64,000 bases of DNA, from contig NZ_LNRF01000003.1 in assembly GCF_001557875.1 (NCBI RefSeq), positions 248,001-312,000 on the forward strand, given 5' to 3'. This DNA comes from Vibrio splendidus (lineage in GTDB: Bacteria > Pseudomonadota > Gammaproteobacteria > Enterobacterales > Vibrionaceae). The notes beneath the pieces were generated by a model. The model saw nothing but the letters and a program-made list of their open reading frames with translations, did no database searches and was not told the origin of the DNA. Below are positions 41,225 through 49,776 of this stretch, one piece after another (position 1 is the first letter of the stretch; the number at the start of each line of letters is the position of its first letter). The position numbers were made by a program, and so were the translations under genes.

Positions 41225-42358
41225 ATGTACCAACTTAGCTTTTCTATGCCCGAGTTTCTTGAAAACTACTGGCATAAAAAACCAACCATCTTGAAAGGTG
41301 GCTTCCAAAACTTCATCGACCCAATTTCGCCGGAAGAGCTTGCTGGTTTATCGATGGAAGAAGAAGTGGATTCTCGCTTTGTCTCGAACCTCGACAATCA
41401 GTGGACTGCAGAGCATGGTCCATTCTCAGAAGAGAAATTTGGCGAACTCACTGAAACACATTGGCAGCTAATCGTTCAAGCAGCGAACCATTGGCACCAA
41501 GGCGCAAATCAGCTGACTGAAGCGTTCCAAGCGTTACCTAACTGGTTGTTCGACGATCTTATGATTTGTTACTCGGCACCAGAAGGCGGCGTAGGCCCAC
41601 ATATTGATCAATACGACGTATTCATCATTCAAGGCCAAGGTAAACGTCAATGGAAGGTTGGCGCGAAGGATGTTGGCCAATACAAAGAGACTATCCAGGC
41701 TTCTGCACTTCGTCAAATTGAAGGCTTTGATCCAATCATTGATGAAACCTTAGAGCCGGGCGATATCCTTTATATCCCACCAGGTTTCCCACATGAAGGG
41801 AACACATTAGAGCCGTCGATGAGCTACTCTATTGGCTACCGTTCCCCTAAAGAACAAGAGCTAATCAGCAACTTTGCCGATTTTGTGCTTGCTCATGATA
41901 TGGGTGACGTTCATCTGCATGATCCAGAATTCAAAACGCAAGAAGGCTACGGCAAGATTCGTTCATCGGATTTAAGCAATCTCACTGACATGTTGAAATC
42001 TGCACTAGAGCAACCTGAAACCATCAGTGAATTCATGGGCTGTCTGCTAAGCCAATCACGCCACCAGCTTGATATCGTCGCTCCTGAGCCATTATGGACA
42101 GAAGAAGAGATTGCTCAACACTTAGAGTCTGAGGGCGAAATCCAACGCGTATCTGGCTTAAAAGCGCTCTACCACGAAAATGAAAGCAACACGGCTTACA
42201 TTAATGGTGAAGTCGTTAAAGTTGAACAGGCAGATTCATCACTACTCAACATACTTTGCGATGAAACCGTGATTACTTCAGCTACTGCTCTATCTCCTTC
42301 GGGCGTAACGGTCGTGACTGAATTGGTGAACAAAGGTTACTGGTTCATCGAAGACTAA
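41225..42358 (+). CDS. roxA: 50S ribosomal protein L16 arginine hydroxylase RoxA
   Basis: Fe(II)/2-oxoglutarate-dependent JmjC-type oxygenase (YcfD family) that 3-hydroxylates an Arg of ribosomal protein L16. It has 377 aa, compared with 373 in E. coli. The iron triad is visible: His126 and Asp128 in GPHIDQYDVF, and His190 in PPGFPHEGNT. A winged-helix-like C-terminal dimerisation region follows. The ATG has an AGGA site. A strong terminator closes the gene against the converging chemoreceptor gene. Confidence 0.93.
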   Translation: MYQLSFSMPEFLENYWHKKPTILKGGFQNFIDPISPEELAGLSMEEEVDSRFVSNLDNQWTAEHGPFSEEKFGELTETHWQLIVQAANHWHQGANQLTEAFQALPNWLFDDLMICYSAPEGGVGPHIDQYDVFIIQGQGKRQWKVGAKDVGQYKETIQASALRQIEGFDPIIDETLEPGDILYIPPGFPHEGNTLEPSMSYSIGYRSPKEQELISNFADFVLAHDMGDVHLHDPEFKTQEGYGKIRSSDLSNLTDMLKSALEQPETISEFMGCLLSQSRHQLDIVAPEPLWTEEEIAQHLESEGEIQRVSGLKALYHENESNTAYINGEVVKVEQADSSLLNILCDETVITSATALSPSGVTVVTELVNKGYWFIED

Positions 42359-42427
42359 CTTCGCTAATAGGTTTCGCGGACATAATCAACCCCTAAAATC
42401 TAAGAGACTTAGAACCTGAGAAAAATA

Positions 42428-42463
42428 AAAAAGGACAAATGAAATCTTCATTTGTCCTTTTTC
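42428..42463. terminator. Bidirectional terminator between roxA and chemoreceptor
   Basis: AAAAAGGACAAATGAA at 42428-42443 pairs with TTCATTTGTCCTTTTT at 42447-42462, with T-runs in both directions. Confidence 0.93.
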
Positions 42464-42505
42464 TATTCAACAGGTAATAAGCTTAAATAACTAGACCGTG
42501 AATAA

Positions 42506-44623
42506 CTAAACCTTGAACTGATTAACCAATTTCTGTTGTTGTTGAGACAGTTGGTCAATTTCATTACCCACTTGCTCAGAAGCCGCGGCTTGCTCTAGGA
42601 TCTTCGCACTTAAGTCACGAATATTAACCACGCTTTGATTTACTTCACCGGAAACAGATTGTTGCTCTTCGGCTGCACGAACGATCTGACTGTTCATATC
42701 ACTGATCGCCTCAATAGAAGTAAAGATCGAACCTAGATCTTCAACAGCTTTCTGAACGTGTAGTGCTGTGTCATTTGCAAGTATATTGCCTTCTTGTATC
42801 GCTTCAACGACATCTTGAGTTCCAGCATGAACCTTGTCGATCACCGCTCTGATCTCACCAACCGATGACTGTGTGCGACTTGCGAGGTTTCTTACCTCAT
42901 CCGCAACAACAGCAAAACCTCGACCTTGTTCGCCAGCACGAGCCGCTTCAATCGCCGCATTCAATGCCAGTAAGTTAGTTTGCTCAGAGATCCCCTCAAT
43001 AACACTTAAGATCTCGGTGATGTTGCCGTTATTTTTGGCCAATTCTTCAACAATAGGAACAGCACTCGACATACGTTCCACCAGCTTTCTCATTTCACCG
43101 GCTGAAAGCTCGATAACTTGTTGCCCTTGCTGAGCTGAACGATTCGCTTCGCACGCTGCATCAACGGCCACTTCTGCATTTTGTACCACTAAGCCCGCAG
43201 TTTGAGTCATCTCTTCTGCCGCTGTTGCTACCAGATCGACTTCTTTAAATTGAGACTCACTGCTTTCTCGGGTGCTTGATGCCGATGCTTTCGCCTGGCT
43301 TGTCGTACTCGCCACTTGCTCAGTGGTATGAATGACTTCTTTGATCGTGTGTTGTAGCTTATCTAGGAACAGATTAAAACCTTTCGCTAGCTGGCCGATT
43401 TCATCTTGAGATTTCACTTCTAAGCGCTGAGTCAAATCGCCTTCACCAGAAGCGATATCGTTCAGTCGCTCCACTACCTGACGAATCGGTTTCACAATAG
43501 ACAATGAAGCAAACGCGATAATGGCTAGACCAAAGACAATAAAGACCATACCGGCAATCACTTCTGTTTTGATACCTTCACTTAGCTTGGTGCTAATGAT
43601 GGAATCCAATTTGTTTGCATCAGCGACGACACTATCTCTAGGGATCTCAAACAGCACACCCCAAGTTTGGTTAGCCGCAACAACAGGAGCAAATGCAAGT
43701 AGCCACTCACCGTTCTCACTCCATTGTGTCGTCACTTCACCGCCAAAGATAAAGTCGGTCATTCGATCGCTGTTGGTGTTATCACTTTGGAAGGTAGAAC
43801 CGACTGCAATACTTGAATCATCAGAAGCGATGACTGAACCATCTAGGCTAACCACATAAACTTTACCAGCACCATCAAATAAGCTCTGATCAGATTGAGT
43901 GACTACACTCGTTAAGCCGTCGAGTCTTAAGTCAATCCCAAGAAAACCAATCGCAACGTCGTCAACCAAAATAGGGACCGAAATAGAGGACGTGAGTAGT
44001 GTTACGCCACCGCTATTCACGACTCTCGGCGTACTAATACACGTTTGCCCTGAAGACAAAGGACAGTAAAAACGTTCGCTATTGCCGTCATCATTCAAGA
44101 TAGATTCTGAAAGAACGTTCGCTAGAACATTTTCACCGTTATCTGCCACCTTCCAATAAGGAGCAAAACGACCTTTTTCGTTAGAACCAACATAATCAGC
44201 ATCGACATAATTCGCATCTTCACTATCGAGTAAATCAGGCTTGAAAACTAGATACGCACCTTGAATAGAGTCGAAGTTTAAAACCGATCGACGCACCATT
44301 TCATCCAAGGCGGTACGAAGCTCTTCACTTGGCGTAAAGTTTTCGTCTGCATTGTTCTTTAGGAACTGAGCACTGGCCGCAAGCATCTCTGCGCGGTAAA
44401 TAGCTTCATCTACATAACGTTGAGTTTCTTGAGCATTAAGCTGAGAAACAGACGCCAGCAACTGCTGAGTTTTATTAATAACTGATTCTGAGCTTTGAGA
44501 TTTGATGACTTGTTGATTACTCGTAGCGTTGTAGATCGAGAAACCAATAAGAGACAGTGACGTAATGATTAAACAACAACCTGCTAAGAGGGTTATTTTC
44601 CACTGTACCGATAGAGAGCGCAT
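42506..44623 (-). CDS. Methyl-accepting chemotaxis protein (dCache-type sensor)
   Basis: 705-aa transmembrane chemoreceptor. TM1 is at about 8-28. A large periplasmic ligand domain (about 30-350) with PYWKVADNG and [14 protein letters not shown] blocks fits a double Cache domain, which often binds amino acids or organic acids. TM2 is at about 357-378, followed by a HAMP domain ([20 protein letters not shown]). The conserved signalling hairpin is [34 protein letters not shown]. There is no C-terminal NWETF-type CheR tether. The ligand cannot be told from the sequence. Confidence 0.93.
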   Translation of the reverse strand: MRSLSVQWKITLLAGCCLIITSLSLIGFSIYNATSNQQVIKSQSSESVINKTQQLLASVSQLNAQETQRYVDEAIYRAEMLAASAQFLKNNADENFTPSEELRTALDEMVRRSVLNFDSIQGAYLVFKPDLLDSEDANYVDADYVGSNEKGRFAPYWKVADNGENVLANVLSESILNDDGNSERFYCPLSSGQTCISTPRVVNSGGVTLLTSSISVPILVDDVAIGFLGIDLRLDGLTSVVTQSDQSLFDGAGKVYVVSLDGSVIASDDSSIAVGSTFQSDNTNSDRMTDFIFGGEVTTQWSENGEWLLAFAPVVAANQTWGVLFEIPRDSVVADANKLDSIISTKLSEGIKTEVIAGMVFIVFGLAIIAFASLSIVKPIRQVVERLNDIASGEGDLTQRLEVKSQDEIGQLAKGFNLFLDKLQHTIKEVIHTTEQVASTTSQAKASASSTRESSESQFKEVDLVATAAEEMTQTAGLVVQNAEVAVDAACEANRSAQQGQQVIELSAGEMRKLVERMSSAVPIVEELAKNNGNITEILSVIEGISEQTNLLALNAAIEAARAGEQGRGFAVVADEVRNLASRTQSSVGEIRAVIDKVHAGTQDVVEAIQEGNILANDTALHVQKAVEDLGSIFTSIEAISDMNSQIVRAAEEQQSVSGEVNQSVVNIRDLSAKILEQAAASEQVGNEIDQLSQQQQKLVNQFKV

Positions 44624-45120
44624 TTAATATCCTTATTTAAGCCAAAAGACTTCCATAACCATAACTATCACACCGACAACAAATTGCTGTACACAATGTA
44701 AATGAGTTAGACGAATAGCTTAGCGAATAATTACAGCACAAATCGCTTACATATAAAACGAAAGTTTACATAAATGTTAACAAGCCATGCCTTTTACCTA
44801 TTGCTTGTGCGATTTCAAAATAATCTACTCATACAATCATTGCCAATAGGCCTATTGCTCTAACATTTTTGGTATAACCTAGCATCGATATTTCAAGGAA
44901 GCTGACTCTCCCTACATCTTTAAAACGCCGCAATTTCGGATTATTTTTTCTAATCCAAGTTATAGATTTTTATCTTGATCAAGTTCACACTTTTTGATTG
45001 CTAAGTCGGCATTCAAGCTCTAATATCTCGCGCCTAGATTCCCTAATCACTTTATTCATTTGGCTCTCCTCAATGGAGCGCTTGGCTTTTTACGTCTTTA
45101 ATTATTGGAGAGATACGCAA
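44624..45120. other. Intergenic region between chemoreceptor and emrD
   Basis: 497 bp between divergent genes. The 3' part has a weak CTCC/GGAG hairpin near 45066-45078 followed by a short T-run, perhaps a leader element of emrD. Otherwise I see nothing. Confidence 0.4.
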
Positions 45121-46326
45121 ATGTCCGCCTCGTTTCCATTAGCGAAACTTACCTTTTTAATCGCTATTCTGACAGCCGTAGGTCAAATGACTCAAACGAT
45201 GTACGTGCCTTCTATCGGTCATATGGCAGGTGAGTTCTTGGTTTCAGCGTCTTCACTGCAAGCGGTGATGGCGTGTTACCTGATCCCTTATGGCTTGTCG
45301 CAATTTGTCTACGGCCCGCTTTCTGATCGCCTAGGTCGTAAACCGATCATCGTCGTTGGTTTGATCATCTACATCATAGGTACATTGGTAGCCTTGTTCG
45401 CTCATGAATATGAATGGTTCTTGGTGGGTAGCTTTATCCAAGGTTTGGGTATCGGTTGTGGCGGTGCGATGTCTCGTACATTGACTCGTGACTGTTTTGA
45501 GGACGCAGAACTGCACCGCGCAAACAGTTTGATCAGCATGTGCGTGATTTTCTCACCATTGATGGCTCCTGTACTGGGCGGTTACTTGACAGAGGCTTTT
45601 GGCTGGCGTTCTAGCTACTTGTTCCTAGCGCTATTTGGTATTGCAGTTGTGATCACAATGATGACGAGCATGATGGAAACTCTACCAAAAGAGCGACGCA
45701 AAAACGAATCGGTTGTAAACAGCTATAAATTCGTTCTGTCTGACAAACGCTTCCAAGGTTTCTTATTGGTACTGGTGGCAACATTCGCGGGCGTAGCCGT
45801 ATTTGAAGCAGCGGCTGGTGTATTGCTTGGCGGTGTACTTGGCTTGCCGGCAACCACCGTAAGCTTGCTGTTTGTTTTACCTATCCCGGGTTACTTAGTC
45901 GGTGCTGGCTTATCTAGTTACATCGCACAACGTCGTAGTGAGCGCCGCGCACTGAATGTTGGTCTAGTTGCTATCTTAGTAGGCTCAACAGTGGTGTTGA
46001 TTCCGGGTCTGTTTGGTCAAACAACAGCATTAACTTTGATTGGCGGTGCAACCATTTACTTCTTGGGCGCTGGTATCTTATTCCCAGCAGCAACAACGGG
46101 AGCACTTTCGCCATTCCCATACCACGCAGGTACAGGAGGCGCGATCTTAGGTGGTATGCAGAACCTAGGTGCTGGCATCGCAACACTATTGGCATCGTTC
46201 TTCCCTGCTCAAGACCAGCTTCCGCTCGGTTGCCTGATGATTGCTATGTCATTTATCGTTATGCTTGGTTTACGTTGGGTCAATCGCAAGCCTGACCACT
46301 CAAACGAAGTACCATTGGCTATCTAA
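45121..46326 (+). CDS. emrD: Multidrug efflux MFS transporter EmrD
   Basis: Proton-driven major-facilitator drug exporter with 12 transmembrane segments. It has 401 aa from ATG 45121 behind a GGAGAG site; the frame is open 123 bp further upstream without support. The first-half motifs are close to E. coli EmrD: AVGQMTQTMYVPSI, YGPLSDRLGRKPIIVVG (motif A) and QGLGIGCGGAMSRTLTRD. The second half has FLGAGILFPAATTGALSPFP. A hairpin terminator follows. Confidence 0.88.
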   Translation: MSASFPLAKLTFLIAILTAVGQMTQTMYVPSIGHMAGEFLVSASSLQAVMACYLIPYGLSQFVYGPLSDRLGRKPIIVVGLIIYIIGTLVALFAHEYEWFLVGSFIQGLGIGCGGAMSRTLTRDCFEDAELHRANSLISMCVIFSPLMAPVLGGYLTEAFGWRSSYLFLALFGIAVVITMMTSMMETLPKERRKNESVVNSYKFVLSDKRFQGFLLVLVATFAGVAVFEAAAGVLLGGVLGLPATTVSLLFVLPIPGYLVGAGLSSYIAQRRSERRALNVGLVAILVGSTVVLIPGLFGQTTALTLIGGATIYFLGAGILFPAATTGALSPFPYHAGTGGAILGGMQNLGAGIATLLASFFPAQDQLPLGCLMIAMSFIVMLGLRWVNRKPDHSNEVPLAI

Positions 46327-46355
46327 AGTAAAACGCAAATCTTACCTACACAAAT

Positions 46356-46388
46356 AAGGGACATGCTGAAAAGTGTGTCCCTTTTTTA
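46356..46388 (+). terminator. emrD terminator
   Basis: AAGGGACA at 46356-46363 pairs with TGTCCCTT at 46376-46383, followed by a T-run. Confidence 0.85.
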
Positions 46389-46597
46389 TTGCCCGTTTAC
46401 CCTCGCCTAGTGTCTACCACCAATTTCATCAAACATTACTTTGATTTTTTAGAAACAATAACAGACACTTACATTGAAAGTGCATATCCAGAATCCAATT
46501 ATAAATAACATCACTGGAAGAAAACCAAGGTACCTAAGCTCCAACTACAAAGGATGCTGGCATTAAAACGAGTAAGGTGCACACTAAGGATATACAG

Positions 46598-48763
46598 ATG
46601 CGTTTCGCTTTAACCACATTAGCCGTATCGGCCGCGCTTGTCGCCGGATGCAGCAACCAAGGAATAACAACCATGAAACACTACTCTCCATCGCAACTCG
46701 TCGCTCAGCAAACCCAAGCTCCTGTTGCTAAGAAAGTCCCTCATGCAATGAAGATTCATGGTGATACCCGAATCGATAATTACTACTGGATGCGTGATGA
46801 TGAACGCCAAGACCTAGAGATCTTGCAACATCTTGAACAAGAGAACCAGTACGCAGAGACTGTGCTGAAGCATACAGAATCAACACAAAAACAATTATTC
46901 GAAGAGATCAAAGGTCGAATCGCGAAAGACGACAATTCGGTACCGGTGCGCAAAGGCAGCTACTACTACTCGAATAAAGTCACAGGTGACAACGAATACC
47001 CAGTTCACCTACGTGAAAAAAACTTTTTAGGCACAGACAAGCAAGTCATCTTAGATGTTAACGAGCTAGCAAAAGAACATGAGTTCTTCAGTATTGGTGG
47101 CTTAACGATCAGCCCAGACGAAAACTTGTTGGCCTATGGCGAAGATACGCTGAGCCGCCGCATTTACACCATCAAGATCAAAGACCTCACCACTGGTGAA
47201 TACTTAAAAGATGAAATTGAAGGGGCTGCGAGTGCGATCGCGTGGCAAAACGATAACCAAGCCTTCTACTACATCAAGAAAGATCCACAAACGCTGCTGG
47301 GTTACCAAGTTTACCGCCATGTATTAGGCACACCTCAAACAAGCGATGAGTTAATCTACGAAGAAACCGACAGCGCTTACTACACCTCTTTGAGTAAAAG
47401 CAAAGATGGTGAACAGGTCTACATTTGGCACTCGAGCACAGAAACCAGTGGTGTTTCAGTCATCGATGCCAACAACCCAAAGGCTAAAGCCGAAGCTTTT
47501 TACCCAAAAGAGACAGGCATAGAGTACAGCATAGCTAAACTAGGTGATTGGTATTACATCTACACCAACTACCAAGCGGTCAACTTTCGTTTAATGAAAG
47601 TCGCAGCCGAAGATATGCATGACCGCTCAAAATGGGTCGATGTCATTGCAGCAGACGATAACACTCAGCTTGTTGATTTCGAGTTGTTTGATGACCATCT
47701 TGTTTACGAGCAACGTGCGGATGGCTTGTCTACAGTCACGGTTCGCCAACTATCAACAGGCAAAGAGTTCCCACTCGAATTTAACGACACCGCTTTCGCC
47801 GCTTACCTAACGAGTAACTATGAATTAGATAACTCAAAAGTTCGAATCTATTACAGTAGCTTGACTACGCCAGGTACTTACTATGATTTCGACCTAAGTA
47901 CGGGTGAGTCTGAAATCAAGAAGCAAACACCCGTATTAGGTGATTTCGAAGCGGATAACTATCAATCAGAGCGAATCATGGTAACGGCTCGCGATGGTAA
48001 GCAAGTACCTGTCTCTTTGGTTTATCGTAAAGACTTATTCAAAAAAGACGGCACTAACCCAATTTACCAATACGGCTACGGATCTTACGGTTCAACTATT
48101 GAACCGACCTTCAGCTCTACTCGTCTCAGCCTGCTTGACCGAGGCTTCGTTTTTGCAATCGCTCACATCCGCGGTTCAGAAATGCTTGGTCGCCCATGGT
48201 ATGAGGACGGTAAAAAACTGACCAAACAAAACACGTTCAACGACTTTATTGATGTAACCAAAGGTCTCGTTGAAGAAGGATACGGCGCGAAAGATAAAGT
48301 GTTCGCCGTTGGTGGCTCTGCTGGCGGTCTATTGATGGGAGCAATCATCAACCAAGCACCAGAACTGTACCGTGGTATTGGTGCACATGTACCGTTTGTA
48401 GACGTTGTGACAACCATGCTTGATGAATCGATTCCTCTAACCACCAACGAGTATGACGAATGGGGCAACCCTAACGATAAAACCTACTACGATTACATGT
48501 TGGGTTACTCACCATACGACAATATAAAAGTTCAAAGCTATCCGAACATGTTGGTAACAACAGGCCTACATGACTCACAGGTGCAGTACTTTGAGCCCAT
48601 GAAATGGGTGGCGAAACTGCGTGAAATGAAAACAGACAACAATGTACTGGTGTTCAAAACCGATATGGAAGCCGGTCACGGCGGCGCTTCTGGTCGATTC
48701 AAGCGATTAAAAGAAGACGCACTTGAATACGCCTTCTTTTTAGACTTACTAAAGACTCAATAA
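46598..48763 (+). CDS. ptrB: Oligopeptidase B-like S9 peptidase, lipoprotein form
   Basis: Prolyl-oligopeptidase-family serine peptidase, 721 aa from ATG 46598 (AAGGA site). Unlike cytosolic E. coli PtrB it starts with a lipoprotein signal, MRFALTTLAVSAALVAGC, with lipobox VAGC and Cys18, so it is envelope-anchored. A beta-propeller (about 100-460) precedes the catalytic domain. The catalytic Ser lies in AVGGSAGGLLMG, the Asp in TTGLHDSQV and the His in EAGHGGASGR. The cleavage preference after basic residues is known for the family and inferred here. Confidence 0.88.
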   Translation: MRFALTTLAVSAALVAGCSNQGITTMKHYSPSQLVAQQTQAPVAKKVPHAMKIHGDTRIDNYYWMRDDERQDLEILQHLEQENQYAETVLKHTESTQKQLFEEIKGRIAKDDNSVPVRKGSYYYSNKVTGDNEYPVHLREKNFLGTDKQVILDVNELAKEHEFFSIGGLTISPDENLLAYGEDTLSRRIYTIKIKDLTTGEYLKDEIEGAASAIAWQNDNQAFYYIKKDPQTLLGYQVYRHVLGTPQTSDELIYEETDSAYYTSLSKSKDGEQVYIWHSSTETSGVSVIDANNPKAKAEAFYPKETGIEYSIAKLGDWYYIYTNYQAVNFRLMKVAAEDMHDRSKWVDVIAADDNTQLVDFELFDDHLVYEQRADGLSTVTVRQLSTGKEFPLEFNDTAFAAYLTSNYELDNSKVRIYYSSLTTPGTYYDFDLSTGESEIKKQTPVLGDFEADNYQSERIMVTARDGKQVPVSLVYRKDLFKKDGTNPIYQYGYGSYGSTIEPTFSSTRLSLLDRGFVFAIAHIRGSEMLGRPWYEDGKKLTKQNTFNDFIDVTKGLVEEGYGAKDKVFAVGGSAGGLLMGAIINQAPELYRGIGAHVPFVDVVTTMLDESIPLTTNEYDEWGNPNDKTYYDYMLGYSPYDNIKVQSYPNMLVTTGLHDSQVQYFEPMKWVAKLREMKTDNNVLVFKTDMEAGHGGASGRFKRLKEDALEYAFFLDLLKTQ

Positions 48764-48932
48764 ATTCTACGTAACTGTAAGTATTCACATCATTTAATGT
48801 CGCCATTTTGTCTCGACAAAGTGGCGACAGAAATTATTAGGCATGGTTAAATACGATGAACCATGAAATCCACCAAATCAAAAACCCTTAAAAACAAGCA
48901 GTAAAAAAGGTTTACGAGAGGTATAAAAACAA

Positions 48933-49739
48933 ATGAAAGTAATTAGCTTCAACATCAATGGCCTTAGAGCCCGCCTTCACCAACTGCAAGCTGTTATCGA
49001 CAAACATCAACCTGACGTAATTGGTCTGCAAGAGATAAAAGTACACGATGAAGCCTTCCCAATTGCTGATGTTGAAGCAATGGGCTACAAGGTTTACTTC
49101 CACGGTCAAAAAGCACACTACGGTGTGGCAATGTTGTGTAAGCAAGAGCCTATCTCTGTGCAAAAGGGTTTCCCAACAGATAATGAAGATCATCAAAAAC
49201 GCATGATCATGGCGACGTTTGAAGATGAAAACGGTGAAAAAGTTACTGTGCTAAATGGCTACTTCCCTCAAGGGGATAACATCAAGCATGAAACCAAATA
49301 CCCGTACAAACGCCAGTTCTACAAGGACTTAATGACCTACCTAAACGATCACCACAATAAAGATGAGCAAGTGATTGTGATGGGCGATATTAATATCAGC
49401 CCTATCGACGCAGACATCGGCATCGGTGAGCCTAATGCAAAGCGCTGGTTAAAAACCGGCAAGTGTTCTTTCCAACCAGAAGAGCGCGAATGGTTGAAAA
49501 CATTAATGGACTGGGGCTTTGTAGACAGCTTCCGCTTGCTACACCCAGAAGTGAACGATCAATACTCGTGGTTTGACTACCGCTCAAAAGGTTTCGTGGA
49601 CAACCGCGGCCTACGCATTGATGTAGTACTTGCGACTCAAAAACTTGCTGACAAATGCACTGAAGCGGGTATCGATTACGAACTGCGCGGCATTGAGAAG
49701 CCTTCTGACCACGCGCCAATTTGGTCAACGTTTAAATAG
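48933..49739 (+). CDS. xthA: Exodeoxyribonuclease III
   Basis: AP endonuclease and 3'-5' exonuclease of base excision repair; 268 aa, same length as E. coli. Metal-binding Glu34 is in [10 protein letters not shown]. The catalytic Asp/Asn are in [13 protein letters not shown], and the C-terminal KPSDHAPIW holds the active His. An AGAGG site precedes the ATG. A strong hairpin follows directly after the stop. Confidence 0.97.
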   Translation: MKVISFNINGLRARLHQLQAVIDKHQPDVIGLQEIKVHDEAFPIADVEAMGYKVYFHGQKAHYGVAMLCKQEPISVQKGFPTDNEDHQKRMIMATFEDENGEKVTVLNGYFPQGDNIKHETKYPYKRQFYKDLMTYLNDHHNKDEQVIVMGDINISPIDADIGIGEPNAKRWLKTGKCSFQPEEREWLKTLMDWGFVDSFRLLHPEVNDQYSWFDYRSKGFVDNRGLRIDVVLATQKLADKCTEAGIDYELRGIEKPSDHAPIWSTFK

Positions 49740-49740
49740 A

Positions 49741-49772
49741 AAATAGGGAGCTCATGCTCCCTATTTACTTTT
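49741..49772. terminator. Terminator between xthA and the metalloprotease
   Basis: AAATAGGGAGC at 49741-49751 pairs with GCTCCCTATTT at 49756-49766 across a TCAT loop, followed by ACTTTTT on plus. It can act in both directions. Confidence 0.88.
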
Positions 49773-49776
49773 TAGA

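Noticed and set aside
45061..45095. Intrinsic terminator in the emrD leader
   Set aside because: The stem is only four contiguous pairs and the T-run is short; not strong enough to call.
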